Source of the DNA: Parafannyhessea umbonata
GTDB lineage: Bacteria > Actinomycetota > Coriobacteriia > Coriobacteriales > Atopobiaceae
Direction: 5' to 3'
DNA: 64,000 bases
Assembly (NCBI RefSeq): GCF_900111255.1
Contig: NZ_FOGP01000003.1
Coordinates: forward strand, 1-64,000
The notes beneath the pieces are model-generated. The model was not told the origin of the DNA and ran no database searches. It saw only the letters and a program-made list of their open reading frames with translations. Below, piece after piece: positions 9,067 through 20,022 of the stretch. The position numbers and the translations under genes were made by a program. The first letter of the stretch is position 1; each line of letters begins with the position of its first letter.

Positions 9067-9090
9067 GGTACTTTATCACACTAAAGTACC
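9067..9090. promoter_or_regulatory. Perfect palindrome upstream of the his operon (operator candidate 2)
   Basis: GGTACTTTA and TAAAGTACC form perfect nine-base arms around a six-base centre. A possible -10 hexamer TATATT (minus strand) lies about 20 bases upstream. The position, before the first his gene, suggests a histidine- or tryptophan-repressor-like operator. The regulator is not in the window. Confidence 0.6.
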
Positions 9091-9239
9091 CGGCAGTGCA
9101 CCTGATTGAAGAATATACGAGCAGGAAACAAAGGAATGGAAGCGTTACCTGTTTGCCACGTTGAGCCGCGTTTTCTCCGCCAGCGGCGGTCGGCGCCGAA
9201 GTCCGACGCGCTTCGGGGGGCGGGCCCGGGCGACGAGCC

Positions 9240-9736
9240 CTAGCGGCAGATGTCGGCGAACTGGGCGCCGATGAAATCCGCAAGCTCCTCGGGGTTGAGG
9301 CGAAGCGAGATGCCACGCCTGCCACCCGAGATGCCAATCTGGTCGAACAGCTGGGCGGTCTCGTCAATAAGTGTGGGGAACTGCTTCTTCATGCCCACGG
9401 GCGTGCAGCCGCCGCGAACGTAGCCGGTGGTGGGCTCGAGGTCCTTCATGTGCATCATCGAGAGGCTCTTCTCGCCCGCCGCCGCAGCCGCCTTCTTCAG
9501 GTCGAGCTCCTCGGCCACCGGGACGCAGCACACGACGTGCCCGCCGGAGGGCGTGACGGTCACCAGGGTCTTGAACGCGGATTCGGGGTCCTCCCCCAGC
9601 ATCTCCGAGATGCGCACGCCAACGCCAGTCGAAAGGTCCTCGTTGTCGGCGTCGTAGCTCTGGAGCTCGTACGAGATGCCCCCGCGCTCCAGCTCTCGCA
9701 TCGCGTTGGTCTTCTGGACCTTCTCCTTCTTCGCCA

Positions 9737-9737
<1 letters not shown>
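9240..9737 (-). CDS. ybaK: Cys-tRNA(Pro)/Cys-tRNA(Cys) deacylase, YbaK/EbsC family
   Basis: Trans-editing hydrolase that clears mischarged Cys-tRNA(Pro). The 165-aa protein has the family signature stretches KTNAMRELERGGISYELQSY, SAFKTLVT, CVPVAEELDLKKAAAA and GYVRGGCTPVGMKK, the last containing the conserved Lys/Gly/Cys pocket. It starts at a GTG that overlaps the uvrA TAG stop by one base, so it is translationally coupled to uvrA, an unusual pairing with a repair gene. Confidence 0.9.
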
Positions 9738-12625
<2,888 letters not shown>

Positions 12626-12780
12626 GCTCTTCTCCAACCCTCTTGCCAAAATCCCGGCAGCCGCTCGGCCCGGAGGGCTCCGGGTCACGCTGGCTGCCCA
12701 CACGGTTTCTTCCCTCTGATTCTAGCGGCTGCGTGGCGGCGGCTCCGCAAGTGCTGGCGTGGCTGCATCATTTTCGTATA

Positions 12781-12792
12781 GAACACATGTTT
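12781..12792. promoter_or_regulatory. LexA (SOS) box upstream of uvrA
   Basis: GAACACATGTTT fits the GAAC-N4-GTTC actinobacterial/Gram-positive SOS box with one mismatch in the last base. It sits 156 bases before the uvrA start. On the uvrA strand it reads into GTTCTATACGA, so a TATAC -10-like element abuts it. The same GTTCTATACGA is found before uvrB. It lies between the divergent uvrA and mrp genes and could affect both. Confidence 0.7.
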
Positions 12793-12915
12793 GGTGCTCG
12801 GGCGAGCGGCGGGTGGCGTATGCGACGGGGCGCGTTGGGTAGAATCAAGGGGCTGAAGATTTGTAAGGTTCATGCGGGCCGCGCGCGTCCGGCGCCCGCT
12901 GAAGGAAGGAAGCGC

Positions 12916-13752
12916 ATGGCAGAGTTTGACGAGGAGGCCGTCCGCAGCGACGTCGAGGCCGTTTTCGGCCACAGGTCCAAGCATGAGGGTCCCGAGAAGT
13001 ACCAGGTAAACGACAAGTCGAGCATCAAGCACGTGGTTGGTGTCATCTCGGGAAAGGGCGGCGTCGGCAAGTCGCTTGTCACGGGAATCCTCGCCACAGA
13101 GCTCACGCGCAAGGGTCACAAGGTCGGCATTCTTGACGCGGACATCACCGGCCCCTCCATCCCCAAGATGTTCGGGCTTTCAGGCCAGCACGTCCTGGGC
13201 CAGGACGACAAGATCGTTCCCGCCGAGTCCAAGGGTGGCGTGAAGATCATCAGCACCAACCTGATCCTGCAGAACGAGAACGACCCCGTGCTCTGGCGCG
13301 GCCCCATGCTCATGGGCGCCCTGAAGCAGTTCTACGAGGACACCCTCTGGGGCGACATTGACTACCTGCTGGTCGACATGCCGCCGGGAACGGGTGACGT
13401 AGCGCTGACCGTCTTCCAGTCGCTCCCCATCGAGGGCGTCGTGATCGTCAGCTCGCCACAGGACCTGGTGCAGGTCATCGTGGGCAAGGCCGTCAAAATG
13501 GCTGCCATGATGGACGTGCCCGTGCTCGGCGTGGTCGAGAACATGAGCTACATGGAGTGTCCCGACTGCGGAAAGAGGCTCGAGCCGTTCGGGCCCAGCC
13601 ACCTGGACGAGATCGTGGGCGAGTTCAACGTCAGGGACCTGGGGCGCATCCCCATCGACCCCAGGGTCGCCGCAGCCTGCGACGCCGGCACCTTCGAGAG
13701 CGAGCTCCCCTCCGGACTCATTCCGGACGCCGTCGAGACGGTCGAGGGATAG
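12916..13752 (+). CDS. mrp: Mrp/NBP35-family iron-sulfur cluster carrier ATPase
   Basis: Cytoplasmic P-loop ATPase of the Mrp/ApbC family, thought to bind and transfer Fe-S clusters to apoproteins. The 278-aa protein shows the deviant Walker A GKGGVGKS, the LDADITGPSIPKMFG block, VDMPPGTGDVALT, and a C-terminal CPDC pair that would hold a bridging cluster. There is no N-terminal DUF59 domain. The start is set by GAAGGAAGG before the ATG. It is followed after two bases by a flavoprotein gene, so the two are probably co-transcribed. Confidence 0.92.
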   Translation: MAEFDEEAVRSDVEAVFGHRSKHEGPEKYQVNDKSSIKHVVGVISGKGGVGKSLVTGILATELTRKGHKVGILDADITGPSIPKMFGLSGQHVLGQDDKIVPAESKGGVKIISTNLILQNENDPVLWRGPMLMGALKQFYEDTLWGDIDYLLVDMPPGTGDVALTVFQSLPIEGVVIVSSPQDLVQVIVGKAVKMAAMMDVPVLGVVENMSYMECPDCGKRLEPFGPSHLDEIVGEFNVRDLGRIPIDPRVAAACDAGTFESELPSGLIPDAVETVEG

Positions 13753-13754
13753 CC

Positions 13755-15050
13755 GTGGCGCGAGTTGGCTCGCATGCGGGCAAGGCGCGTTCGGGCAAGA
13801 GGCCCTCGCGCGCGCAGGAGAGGGAGCGCCTGCTGGCACGGGCTGCCGAGGTCACGGTCGACGAGCGCTACGACGTCGCCGTCATAGGCGGTGGCGCAGC
13901 TGGCCTCGCGGCGGCCATCAGCTCCGCCGAGGCAGGGGCCAAGACGCTCGTGCTCGAGTCCGCTCCCGAGTGCGGTCGCAGCATCCTCGCCACCGGCAAC
14001 GGGCGCTGTAACTTCTCGACCGTCGAACTCGGCGCTGAGCGCTTCAACGACCCGGAATTCGTGGGCCAGGCCTTCGGCGACGACCCGCTGGGCGACATCC
14101 TGAACTTCTTCCGTGACTCCAACATGCGCTGGGCGCTTGAGGATGGGCGCCTCTACCCGCTCTCGCGCAGGGCGGCATCGGTCAGGAACGTCCTGCTGCA
14201 TCGCGCGCGTGAGGCCGGGGCCACGTTGGCGCCCGCACGCCCGGTGACGTCCGTCGAGCGGGACGGCAAGTCCTTCTCGCTAGCGTTTGAGCAGCTCTTT
14301 GACGAGGGACGCAAGACAAGGACGCGTGCCGGCCGCGTGGTCGTCGCCACCGGCGGCGGTACGGCGGAGGCGCTCGGCCCGCTGGGACTCGAGGTCACGG
14401 AGACGAGGAAGGTGCTCTGCCCCATCGCCTGCGAGGACTCCCCGCTGGCCGCGCTCGACGGCTGCCGCGCCCAGGTGCGCGCGCAGCTGAGTCACGGGAT
14501 GTTCCCGTGCTGGAGCGAGCGCGGCGAGGTCCTGTTCCGCAGTTATGGGCTTTCGGGCATCGTCATCTTCAACATGTCACGCGAGGTGCTTGCGGGCGAC
14601 CTGGTCGCGATTGACCTCGTGCCCGACGTGAATGCCTCCGAGCTTCGCCAGATGATTGACCCCCTCATGCACGGGGACTTCGAGGACGGTTGCGTCGACG
14701 GTGTGGTCGATCCCAAGATCGCGAGCGTACTCGGGAGCCTCGCGCGATCTGGGTGGCAGGGGCCGAGCGCCGAAGACCCCACGGACGAGAGCGCCTCGGA
14801 ACGGCTCATCGGCCTGCTGAAGGGACTGCCCTTCCGAACCCTGGGAACCACGGACGCCAGCAGCGCACAGGTGACGCGCGGCGGGCTCAAAAACGACCAG
14901 TTCGACGCCACGACGCTAGAGGCCCTTCGGATTCCGGGACTGTTCGCCTGCGGCGAGACGCTCGACGTCGACGGAGCCTGCGGAGGGTACAACCTGTCGT
15001 GGGCATGGAAGAGCGGCATGGTTGCGGGAAGCGCGGCCGCGCAGGCCTAG
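13755..15050 (+). CDS. NAD(P)/FAD-dependent oxidoreductase, HI0933/BaiN family
   Basis: Flavoprotein of unknown substrate (HI0933-like; relatives include BaiN). In 431 aa it shows the FAD Rossmann motif YDVAVIGGGAAGLAAAISSA, the ATGNGRCNFST block typical of the family, and the C-terminal FAD-binding CGETLDVDGACGGYNLSWAW. The GTG start, two bases after the mrp stop, has GAGGG six bases upstream. The first roughly 35 residues are basic and precede the FAD domain. A terminator hairpin follows. Confidence 0.85.
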   Translation: MARVGSHAGKARSGKRPSRAQERERLLARAAEVTVDERYDVAVIGGGAAGLAAAISSAEAGAKTLVLESAPECGRSILATGNGRCNFSTVELGAERFNDPEFVGQAFGDDPLGDILNFFRDSNMRWALEDGRLYPLSRRAASVRNVLLHRAREAGATLAPARPVTSVERDGKSFSLAFEQLFDEGRKTRTRAGRVVVATGGGTAEALGPLGLEVTETRKVLCPIACEDSPLAALDGCRAQVRAQLSHGMFPCWSERGEVLFRSYGLSGIVIFNMSREVLAGDLVAIDLVPDVNASELRQMIDPLMHGDFEDGCVDGVVDPKIASVLGSLARSGWQGPSAEDPTDESASERLIGLLKGLPFRTLGTTDASSAQVTRGGLKNDQFDATTLEALRIPGLFACGETLDVDGACGGYNLSWAWKSGMVAGSAAAQA

Positions 15051-15065
15051 CAAGCAGATAGAATT

Positions 15066-15098
15066 GAGGGGCCGAGCCAGATGGCTTGGCCCTCTTTT
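15066..15098 (+). terminator. Rho-independent terminator after the HI0933-family gene
   Basis: A GAGGGGCCGAGCC arm pairs with GGCTTGGCCCTC across an AGAT loop, followed by TTTT. It separates the mrp pair from the next flavoprotein gene. Confidence 0.75.
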
Positions 15099-15135
15099 CC
15101 CACCGGTACCCGCCAGCGTCTTGTCAGGAGTAGAC

Positions 15136-16806
15136 GTGCTCGACATTTCCAACATCCGCATTCCGGTCGACCAGCTTGACGGCACGGAGCGTACCGAGGA
15201 GCTCGCTCTTCGCAAGGCCGTCCTGCGAAAGCTGCACGTCACCCCCGACGACCTGCTCTCTGTCGAGCCGCGCAAGCGTTCGATCGACGCGCGCAAGAAG
15301 AACGACGTGCACTTCACCTACAGCGTCCGCGTCATCCTGCGCGGCCGGGCCAACGCCGAGCGCGACCTCATGGCCAAGCTCAAGCGCCGCCACGGCGACG
15401 GAAGCGTCCGGATAGCAGAGCCCAAGCCCTTCTCGCTCCCCGGGTACCTGGGCACCGAGCGCGTCGGGCGCCCGGTCGTCGTAGGTGCGGGATGCGCCGG
15501 CCTCTTTTGTGCGCTCGCGCTGGCCGAGGCGGGACTCGAACCGCTCCTGATCGAGCGTGGCCAGGACGCCACGAGGCGCACTGCGGCAATCGAGCACTTC
15601 AACGAGACCGGCGAGCTAAACCCCGAGTCGAACATCCAGTTTGGCCTGGGCGGCGCCGGAACGTTCAGCGACGGCAAGCTCGCAACGGGGACGAAGAGTC
15701 GCGCGCATCGCTACATATTGGAGACCCTCGTCGAGGCCGGGGCCCAGCGCGAGATCCTGTGGGACGCCAAGCCCCACGTGGGCAGCGACGTCCTCCCTCA
15801 GGTGGTCACGCACATCCTCAACCAGATCGAGGAGCTCGGCGGCGAGGTGCGCCTGTCGTGCCGCATGACCGAGATCGAGATCGCGGACACGCCCTCGCCC
15901 CACGTGACCTCGGTGACCCTCGAGCAGCACGACCCACAGACCGGGCTCGTCATCAGCCAGAAGGCTGCGGCCTCCAACGTCGTGATCGCCTGCGGTCACT
16001 CGGCGCGCGACGTGTTCGAGCTTCTTCGCGAGCGCGGCGTCGCCATGGAACGCAAGACCTTCGCCATGGGCGTGCGCATCGAGCACCTGCAGTCGATGGT
16101 CGACCGCTCGCAGTACGGCGCCTTCGCAGGGCACCCCGCCCTGGGAGCCGCCCCGTACAAGCTGGTCGCGCACCTGGACAACAAACGCAGCGCGTTCTCG
16201 TTCTGCATGTGCCCCGGCGGCTACGTAGTCGCCGCCGCAAGCGAGCCCGGAGGGGTCGTCACCAATGGCATGAGCCTCTCGGACCGCGCAGGAACCAATG
16301 CGAACTCGGGATTCCTCGCGAACGTCTTCCCCGGTGACCTTCCCGGCAACGACGTCCTAGCCGGCGTCGAGCTCCAGCGCCAGTGCGAGAAGGCCGCCTT
16401 TGCGGCAGGTGGAGGCGGATACGTCGCTCCCGCCCAGCTGGTTTCCGACTTCCTCCAGGGAACGCCCTCCTCTGCGGGTGGCAGCATCGAGCCAACCTAT
16501 CCACGCGGGGTTGCCTGGGGTGACGTGAGCCAGTGCCTTCCCGGCTACGTGAGTGACACCCTGCGCGGCGCCATCCCTAGGATGGACCGTCAGCTTCATG
16601 GGTTCAACACCGCCGATGCCGTGCTCACGGGAGTGGAGACGCGCTCGAGCTCGCCCGTTCGTGTGACCCGCGACAAGGGCTGCCAGTCAATCTCGACCGC
16701 CGGACTCTGGCCCTGCGGCGAGGGCGCCGGCTATGCCGGCGGCATCATGAGCGCTGCGACCGACGGCCTGCGCGTGGCGGCAGCGCTCGTCGAGTCACTG
16801 GGATAG
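15136..16806 (+). CDS. FAD-dependent dehydrogenase, COG2509-type
   Basis: Large uncharacterised FAD-dependent oxidoreductase (556 aa). An N-terminal domain of about 95 residues (LRKAVLRKLHVTPDDLLSVE, SIDARKKNDVHFTYSV) precedes the Rossmann motif VVVGAGCAGLFCALALAEAG. SNIQFGLGGAGTFSDGKL, VIACGHSARDVFELL and a C-terminal GEGAGYAGGIMSAATDGLRVA follow. This N-terminal layout matches the family annotated as NAD(P)/FAD-dependent oxidoreductase next to many actinobacterial and clostridial housekeeping genes. The GTG start with AGGAG five bases upstream is chosen over an upstream in-frame ATG. Substrate unknown. Confidence 0.85.
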   Translation: MLDISNIRIPVDQLDGTERTEELALRKAVLRKLHVTPDDLLSVEPRKRSIDARKKNDVHFTYSVRVILRGRANAERDLMAKLKRRHGDGSVRIAEPKPFSLPGYLGTERVGRPVVVGAGCAGLFCALALAEAGLEPLLIERGQDATRRTAAIEHFNETGELNPESNIQFGLGGAGTFSDGKLATGTKSRAHRYILETLVEAGAQREILWDAKPHVGSDVLPQVVTHILNQIEELGGEVRLSCRMTEIEIADTPSPHVTSVTLEQHDPQTGLVISQKAAASNVVIACGHSARDVFELLRERGVAMERKTFAMGVRIEHLQSMVDRSQYGAFAGHPALGAAPYKLVAHLDNKRSAFSFCMCPGGYVVAAASEPGGVVTNGMSLSDRAGTNANSGFLANVFPGDLPGNDVLAGVELQRQCEKAAFAAGGGGYVAPAQLVSDFLQGTPSSAGGSIEPTYPRGVAWGDVSQCLPGYVSDTLRGAIPRMDRQLHGFNTADAVLTGVETRSSSPVRVTRDKGCQSISTAGLWPCGEGAGYAGGIMSAATDGLRVAAALVESLG

Positions 16807-16902
16807 GCCCGCGGCCACCCAAATCGGCTGTCGGAAGCTCGCGTTCAGCAATATCTCACGCTTGTGGTGGACCGTTGCATCACGAGCGTGCTTCCCCTTG
16901 CG

Positions 16903-17906
16903 TCAGCGCTCGCCTTTCGACAAGCCATGTCCAGCGGCAGCGATAACGCTTTCGATGAGATCATCGCTCGAGTCGAGCCTCGCAAGGTCAGCGTAGGTCA
17001 CGGGCATCACGGAATACCCGTTCAGGCTGTAGTTTCTCCAGCGACTGCGATCCAAAACGCAAGAGTCCTCAAAGCCGTGGAACGCACGGCCGTCGCACTC
17101 GCTGACCATTTTCATGTCCGGGAACAGTATGTCTGGGATCACCTCAATGCGACCTCCACCCATGCCGGAAGGTCCGTCCAGGTAAAGAGACGGGTTATTC
17201 TCGGGGGCGGGAAAGCTGATTCCGCCGTATCGGGGAGGCAGCGCCAGAATGGCATAGGTCGCCACCTCAAGAGGTGACGCAAACCTCTCCTTCGCAAGCG
17301 GAAGAATGCGCCGTGCCATGTCGACTCCCGAGTCGGCGGGGCTTTCCCAAGGTAGCTGGCCAAGCTTTCAACAGAAAGCGCGGAGCAAGGTCATACTGCG
17401 AAGTCAGTTTGCATGCGTTCTGAGGTTCCCTGCCATACGTACCCATGAGTTCCGACAAGAGAGCAAACAGCTTGGCAAACTGCAACTGGAGCCTGTCGTC
17501 TCCGTTACCAAAAGCGGTGGCAAGAGCTGCGGGCGCACACGACGTAGCGCTCCGGAGGTCCAGAAACGCCCTCGTTCCGGCTGGTAGCCCAGCATGAGCA
17601 AGCTGAACCGAAGAGACCACGAGCTCCCTGTACGCCCTTGGTCCCAAGTCGCATGCATGGCGCGAAACGGCGCAGTCGTTGGTCCGCACCCGATGAGGAG
17701 ACCCAGACACCAGCACGCCAATGCCGTGCACGTCAGGATCTCCCCAAGGAACGGCACGATCGGCCTCAGGACGCCTTTCAGCATCGCCACGGGACAGGAA
17801 CCGGAGCCTTCATTGACTCTGTACATGTCCACAGTTCTGGACCTCTTCCCAGACGAGAAGAGCGCAAAATCGCAAGTGCCTGGTTTCCTGTAATGAAGAC
17901 ATCCAT
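16903..17906 (-). pseudogene. Frameshifted remnant of a Coriobacteriia hypothetical protein (DUF559-like C-terminus)
   Basis: Three consecutive stretches in different frames read as one protein of about 330 aa: MDVFITGNQALAILRSSRLG from 17906; a middle part with VHGIGVLVSGSPHRV through LLSELMGTYGREPQNACKLTS; and a C-terminal part RRILPLAKERFASPLEVATY, LALPPRYGG and VSECDGRAFHG to the stop at 16903. The order and motifs recall a hypothetical family that I know from Coriobacteriia genomes, with a restriction-endonuclease-like tail (SECDG...FH). The breaks fall near 17780-17800 and 17320-17390. No intact copy is in the window and the function is unknown. Confidence 0.65.
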
Positions 17907-17939
17907 GCTCCCAGTGATACCAGGCACCACTGGGAGCAT
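17905..17939. repeat. Perfect 12-bp inverted repeat over the pseudogene start
   Basis: ATGCTCCCAGTG and CACTGGGAGCAT flank an 11-base loop. It lies 41 bases after the frlD stop and covers the ATG of the broken gene downstream. It could be the transcription terminator of the frl-type operon, although no clear T-run follows on that strand, or a structure masking the start codon. Confidence 0.55.
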
Positions 17940-17980
17940 TTCTAACAAATCTAGGCAGTTGTCTGCAGAAAGAGACTGAC

Positions 17981-18847
17981 CTAGTACTTCAGGCCGTGCC
18001 CCCAGCTACCGTCCTGGGCACAGCACACGTCCGAGGCGAACTCCGCCGCATAGGCCAGGCCCGCCTTGTACGACTCCTCGTCCGACGCGCCCTTCTTACG
18101 GGTATCGATGCTCTTGACCAGGAAACTCGTCAGAAACGAGTCGCCCGCGCCCATGGCGTCGCGCATGTCCAAGACGGGCTTCGCCTCCTGTCGATAGAAC
18201 CTCTCGCCGTCAAAGGCGAAGCATCCCTCGGCGCCACGCGTGGCCGAGACCCACTTCGGACCCAGCTCGTGAACCTTCCGCAGGCGCTCATTCGTCTCGT
18301 CGACGGAAAGGTCAGACGCCGAAAAGAACGCATAGGTCACGCTCGGAGCAACCTCCTGGTAGTAGTCCCAGCTGGAGTCGTCCGAAAAATCGAACGAGAG
18401 CTCGACTCCCGCGTCATGAATCTTGTGCAGCTGACGCTCGGTGAAGCAGTAATTGCCCGAGTGGACGATGTCAAACTGCCGCAGGTACTCGATGTCGAAG
18501 CGATCGAGCACGTAACGGGACTCTCCGCGGATGCCCCCTTGGTTGTAGTCGCCCCAGATGCGGTCGCCGTCCTCGGCTATCGAGACGCAGCTGTAGCCAT
18601 TCTCGCCAATGAGCTGCTTGCACTTGACGAGCTCGATGCCCTCATCGTAGAGGCTCTCGATCACGTGCTCGGCACGGTCGTCGTTTCCGAAGTAACCCAT
18701 GTACGCGGCGCGCCTGACGCCGGCCTTCTTCGCGTAGACCGCAAAGTTGACGGCGTTGCCGCCGGGATACATGGTCCTGACGTGCTCGTAGATGTCGACC
18801 ACGTTGTCGCCGAAGCCACAGACGCTGACATCAAGATCTTGCTGCAT
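17981..18847 (-). CDS. frlD: PfkB-family sugar kinase, fructoselysine 6-kinase-like
   Basis: Predicted to phosphorylate an Amadori compound (fructoselysine or a related fructosamine) at C6. The 288-aa protein starts with the FrlD-like CGFGDNVVDIY and MYPGGNAVNFAVYAKKAG and ends with the PfkB signature containing DAMGAGDSFLTSFL, whose Asp is the catalytic base. Immediate association with a deglycase-like SIS protein supports the assignment over a generic ribokinase. The frame is open 49 codons upstream, but the ATG with AAAGGAAG before it gives the family N-terminus. There is a 156-base gap to the preceding gene. The exact substrate is inferred. Confidence 0.82.
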   Translation of the reverse strand: MQQDLDVSVCGFGDNVVDIYEHVRTMYPGGNAVNFAVYAKKAGVRRAAYMGYFGNDDRAEHVIESLYDEGIELVKCKQLIGENGYSCVSIAEDGDRIWGDYNQGGIRGESRYVLDRFDIEYLRQFDIVHSGNYCFTERQLHKIHDAGVELSFDFSDDSSWDYYQEVAPSVTYAFFSASDLSVDETNERLRKVHELGPKWVSATRGAEGCFAFDGERFYRQEAKPVLDMRDAMGAGDSFLTSFLVKSIDTRKKGASDEESYKAGLAYAAEFASDVCCAQDGSWGHGLKY

Positions 18848-19003
18848 GTCCGCTTCCTTTCTCCACTTTAATGCCGCACGCGAAGCTTTGGTGCCAACAC
18901 GATCGGCTCGGCTGCCCTTCAGGAGGCTCGCCCTGCAAGGGGCACTCACCTCGCACGAGGCGATTTCGGCACCGGGTGCCAGGGGGTAGCCCAAGCGCGA
19001 TTC

Positions 19004-19972
19004 CTAGTAGTCGACGACACCCATGTAGCGGCGGATGTCGGGGTCGTGGTCAAACGCCTTGCCGCGAACGCCGCGCAGGCTCACGTTCATCTCGTAGAAA
19101 AAGACTGGGTCAAGGTAGCTGCGCACCGACTCGTCCACCTCCTCCATGCCATAGCTTGCGGAGTCGAGGACCATCAGCGTGTCGGTGTGCCCCACCAGGA
19201 AGCGCTCGGCGCGCTCGTCGATGGCACGGTTAGCGCCGGAACCCTTCTGGAGGAAGTAGAACACACCTTTCTCGGTGCACTCGAACGGACCGTGGAAATA
19301 CTCGGCCGAGCTCACGTACGAGCAGTGCTGCCACTGCATCTCCATCAACGAGCAAATCGCAAAGCCGTAGGTCTGGCAGAAGGTGGGGCCAGAGCCCATC
19401 ACATAGAAGAAGTCGTGCTGGCGGCACAGCTCAGCAAAGCGCGGGCCAAGCTCGGATTCGACGCGCGGCTTGGCTGCCGCGATAATGCCGTCGAGCTGGT
19501 CGATTCCCGCAGAGAGAGCTTCAACCTTGTCGTATCCGTCCTGCGCGGCCATCAGCTCTGCGGCAAGCCTGAGCGAGAAGCCCGCGGGACGATCGGCCTG
19601 CGGCGTGTCATCCTCCCAGGCATACACCCAGCAGGGCCACGACCCGCCGTCGATCTTGGATTCCACCCTGTTGGTCATCGCAAGCACGTAGGCACCGCGG
19701 GACTTGCCAAGCTCGCTGGCCTCGACGGTCTCGGCCGTGCCGCCGGAATGGCTGCACGTGACGACCAGCGAGTCAGGGCCGAGCTTGGCGGGAGGAAACG
19801 CGTTGAACTCGGCAGCGGTAAAGATGGCGCTCTCGATCGAGACGCTCGACGCGTTGATCAGGCAGTGGGCGGGATAGAGGTCGATAACCGAGCCGCCGCA
19901 GGCGACCCAGTAGACCTGCTTGACCATCTTCCTCTCCGCAAGAATCTGTTCCGCGTAGTCGACTGCGTTCAT
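19004..19972 (-). CDS. frlB: SIS-domain deglycase, fructoselysine-6-phosphate (FrlB) type
   Basis: Predicted to split the 6-phosphorylated Amadori product into glucose 6-phosphate and a free amine or amino acid. The 322-aa protein has two SIS halves. It carries VYWVACGGSVIDLYPAHCLI, VVTCSHSGGTAETVEA, the central CSLMEMQWQH...AEYFHGPFE with the family Glu/His, and the characteristic end RRYMGVVDY, close to Bacillus FrlB. The ATG at 19972 has GGAG six bases upstream, whereas an ATG 11 codons earlier has no ribosome-binding site. It is co-directional with frlD downstream and the amidohydrolase upstream. Confidence 0.85.
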   Translation of the reverse strand: MNAVDYAEQILAERKMVKQVYWVACGGSVIDLYPAHCLINASSVSIESAIFTAAEFNAFPPAKLGPDSLVVTCSHSGGTAETVEASELGKSRGAYVLAMTNRVESKIDGGSWPCWVYAWEDDTPQADRPAGFSLRLAAELMAAQDGYDKVEALSAGIDQLDGIIAAAKPRVESELGPRFAELCRQHDFFYVMGSGPTFCQTYGFAICSLMEMQWQHCSYVSSAEYFHGPFECTEKGVFYFLQKGSGANRAIDERAERFLVGHTDTLMVLDSASYGMEEVDESVRSYLDPVFFYEMNVSLRGVRGKAFDHDPDIRRYMGVVDY

Positions 19973-20022
19973 CCAAAACTCCAATCTGTTGACACCATTG
20001 TGCATTTTTCTGTCAGTGGTCC

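Noticed and set aside
8954-9239. T-box or histidine leader-peptide attenuator before the his operon
   Set aside because: No AGGGTGGNACCGCG-like T-box core, no run of His codons in a short frame and no terminator hairpin before the start; the palindromes explain the region better.
18848-18994. N-terminal extension of the FrlD-like kinase (49 codons)
   Set aside because: The frame is open, but the added residues do not resemble the family and a good ribosome site precedes the ATG at 18847.
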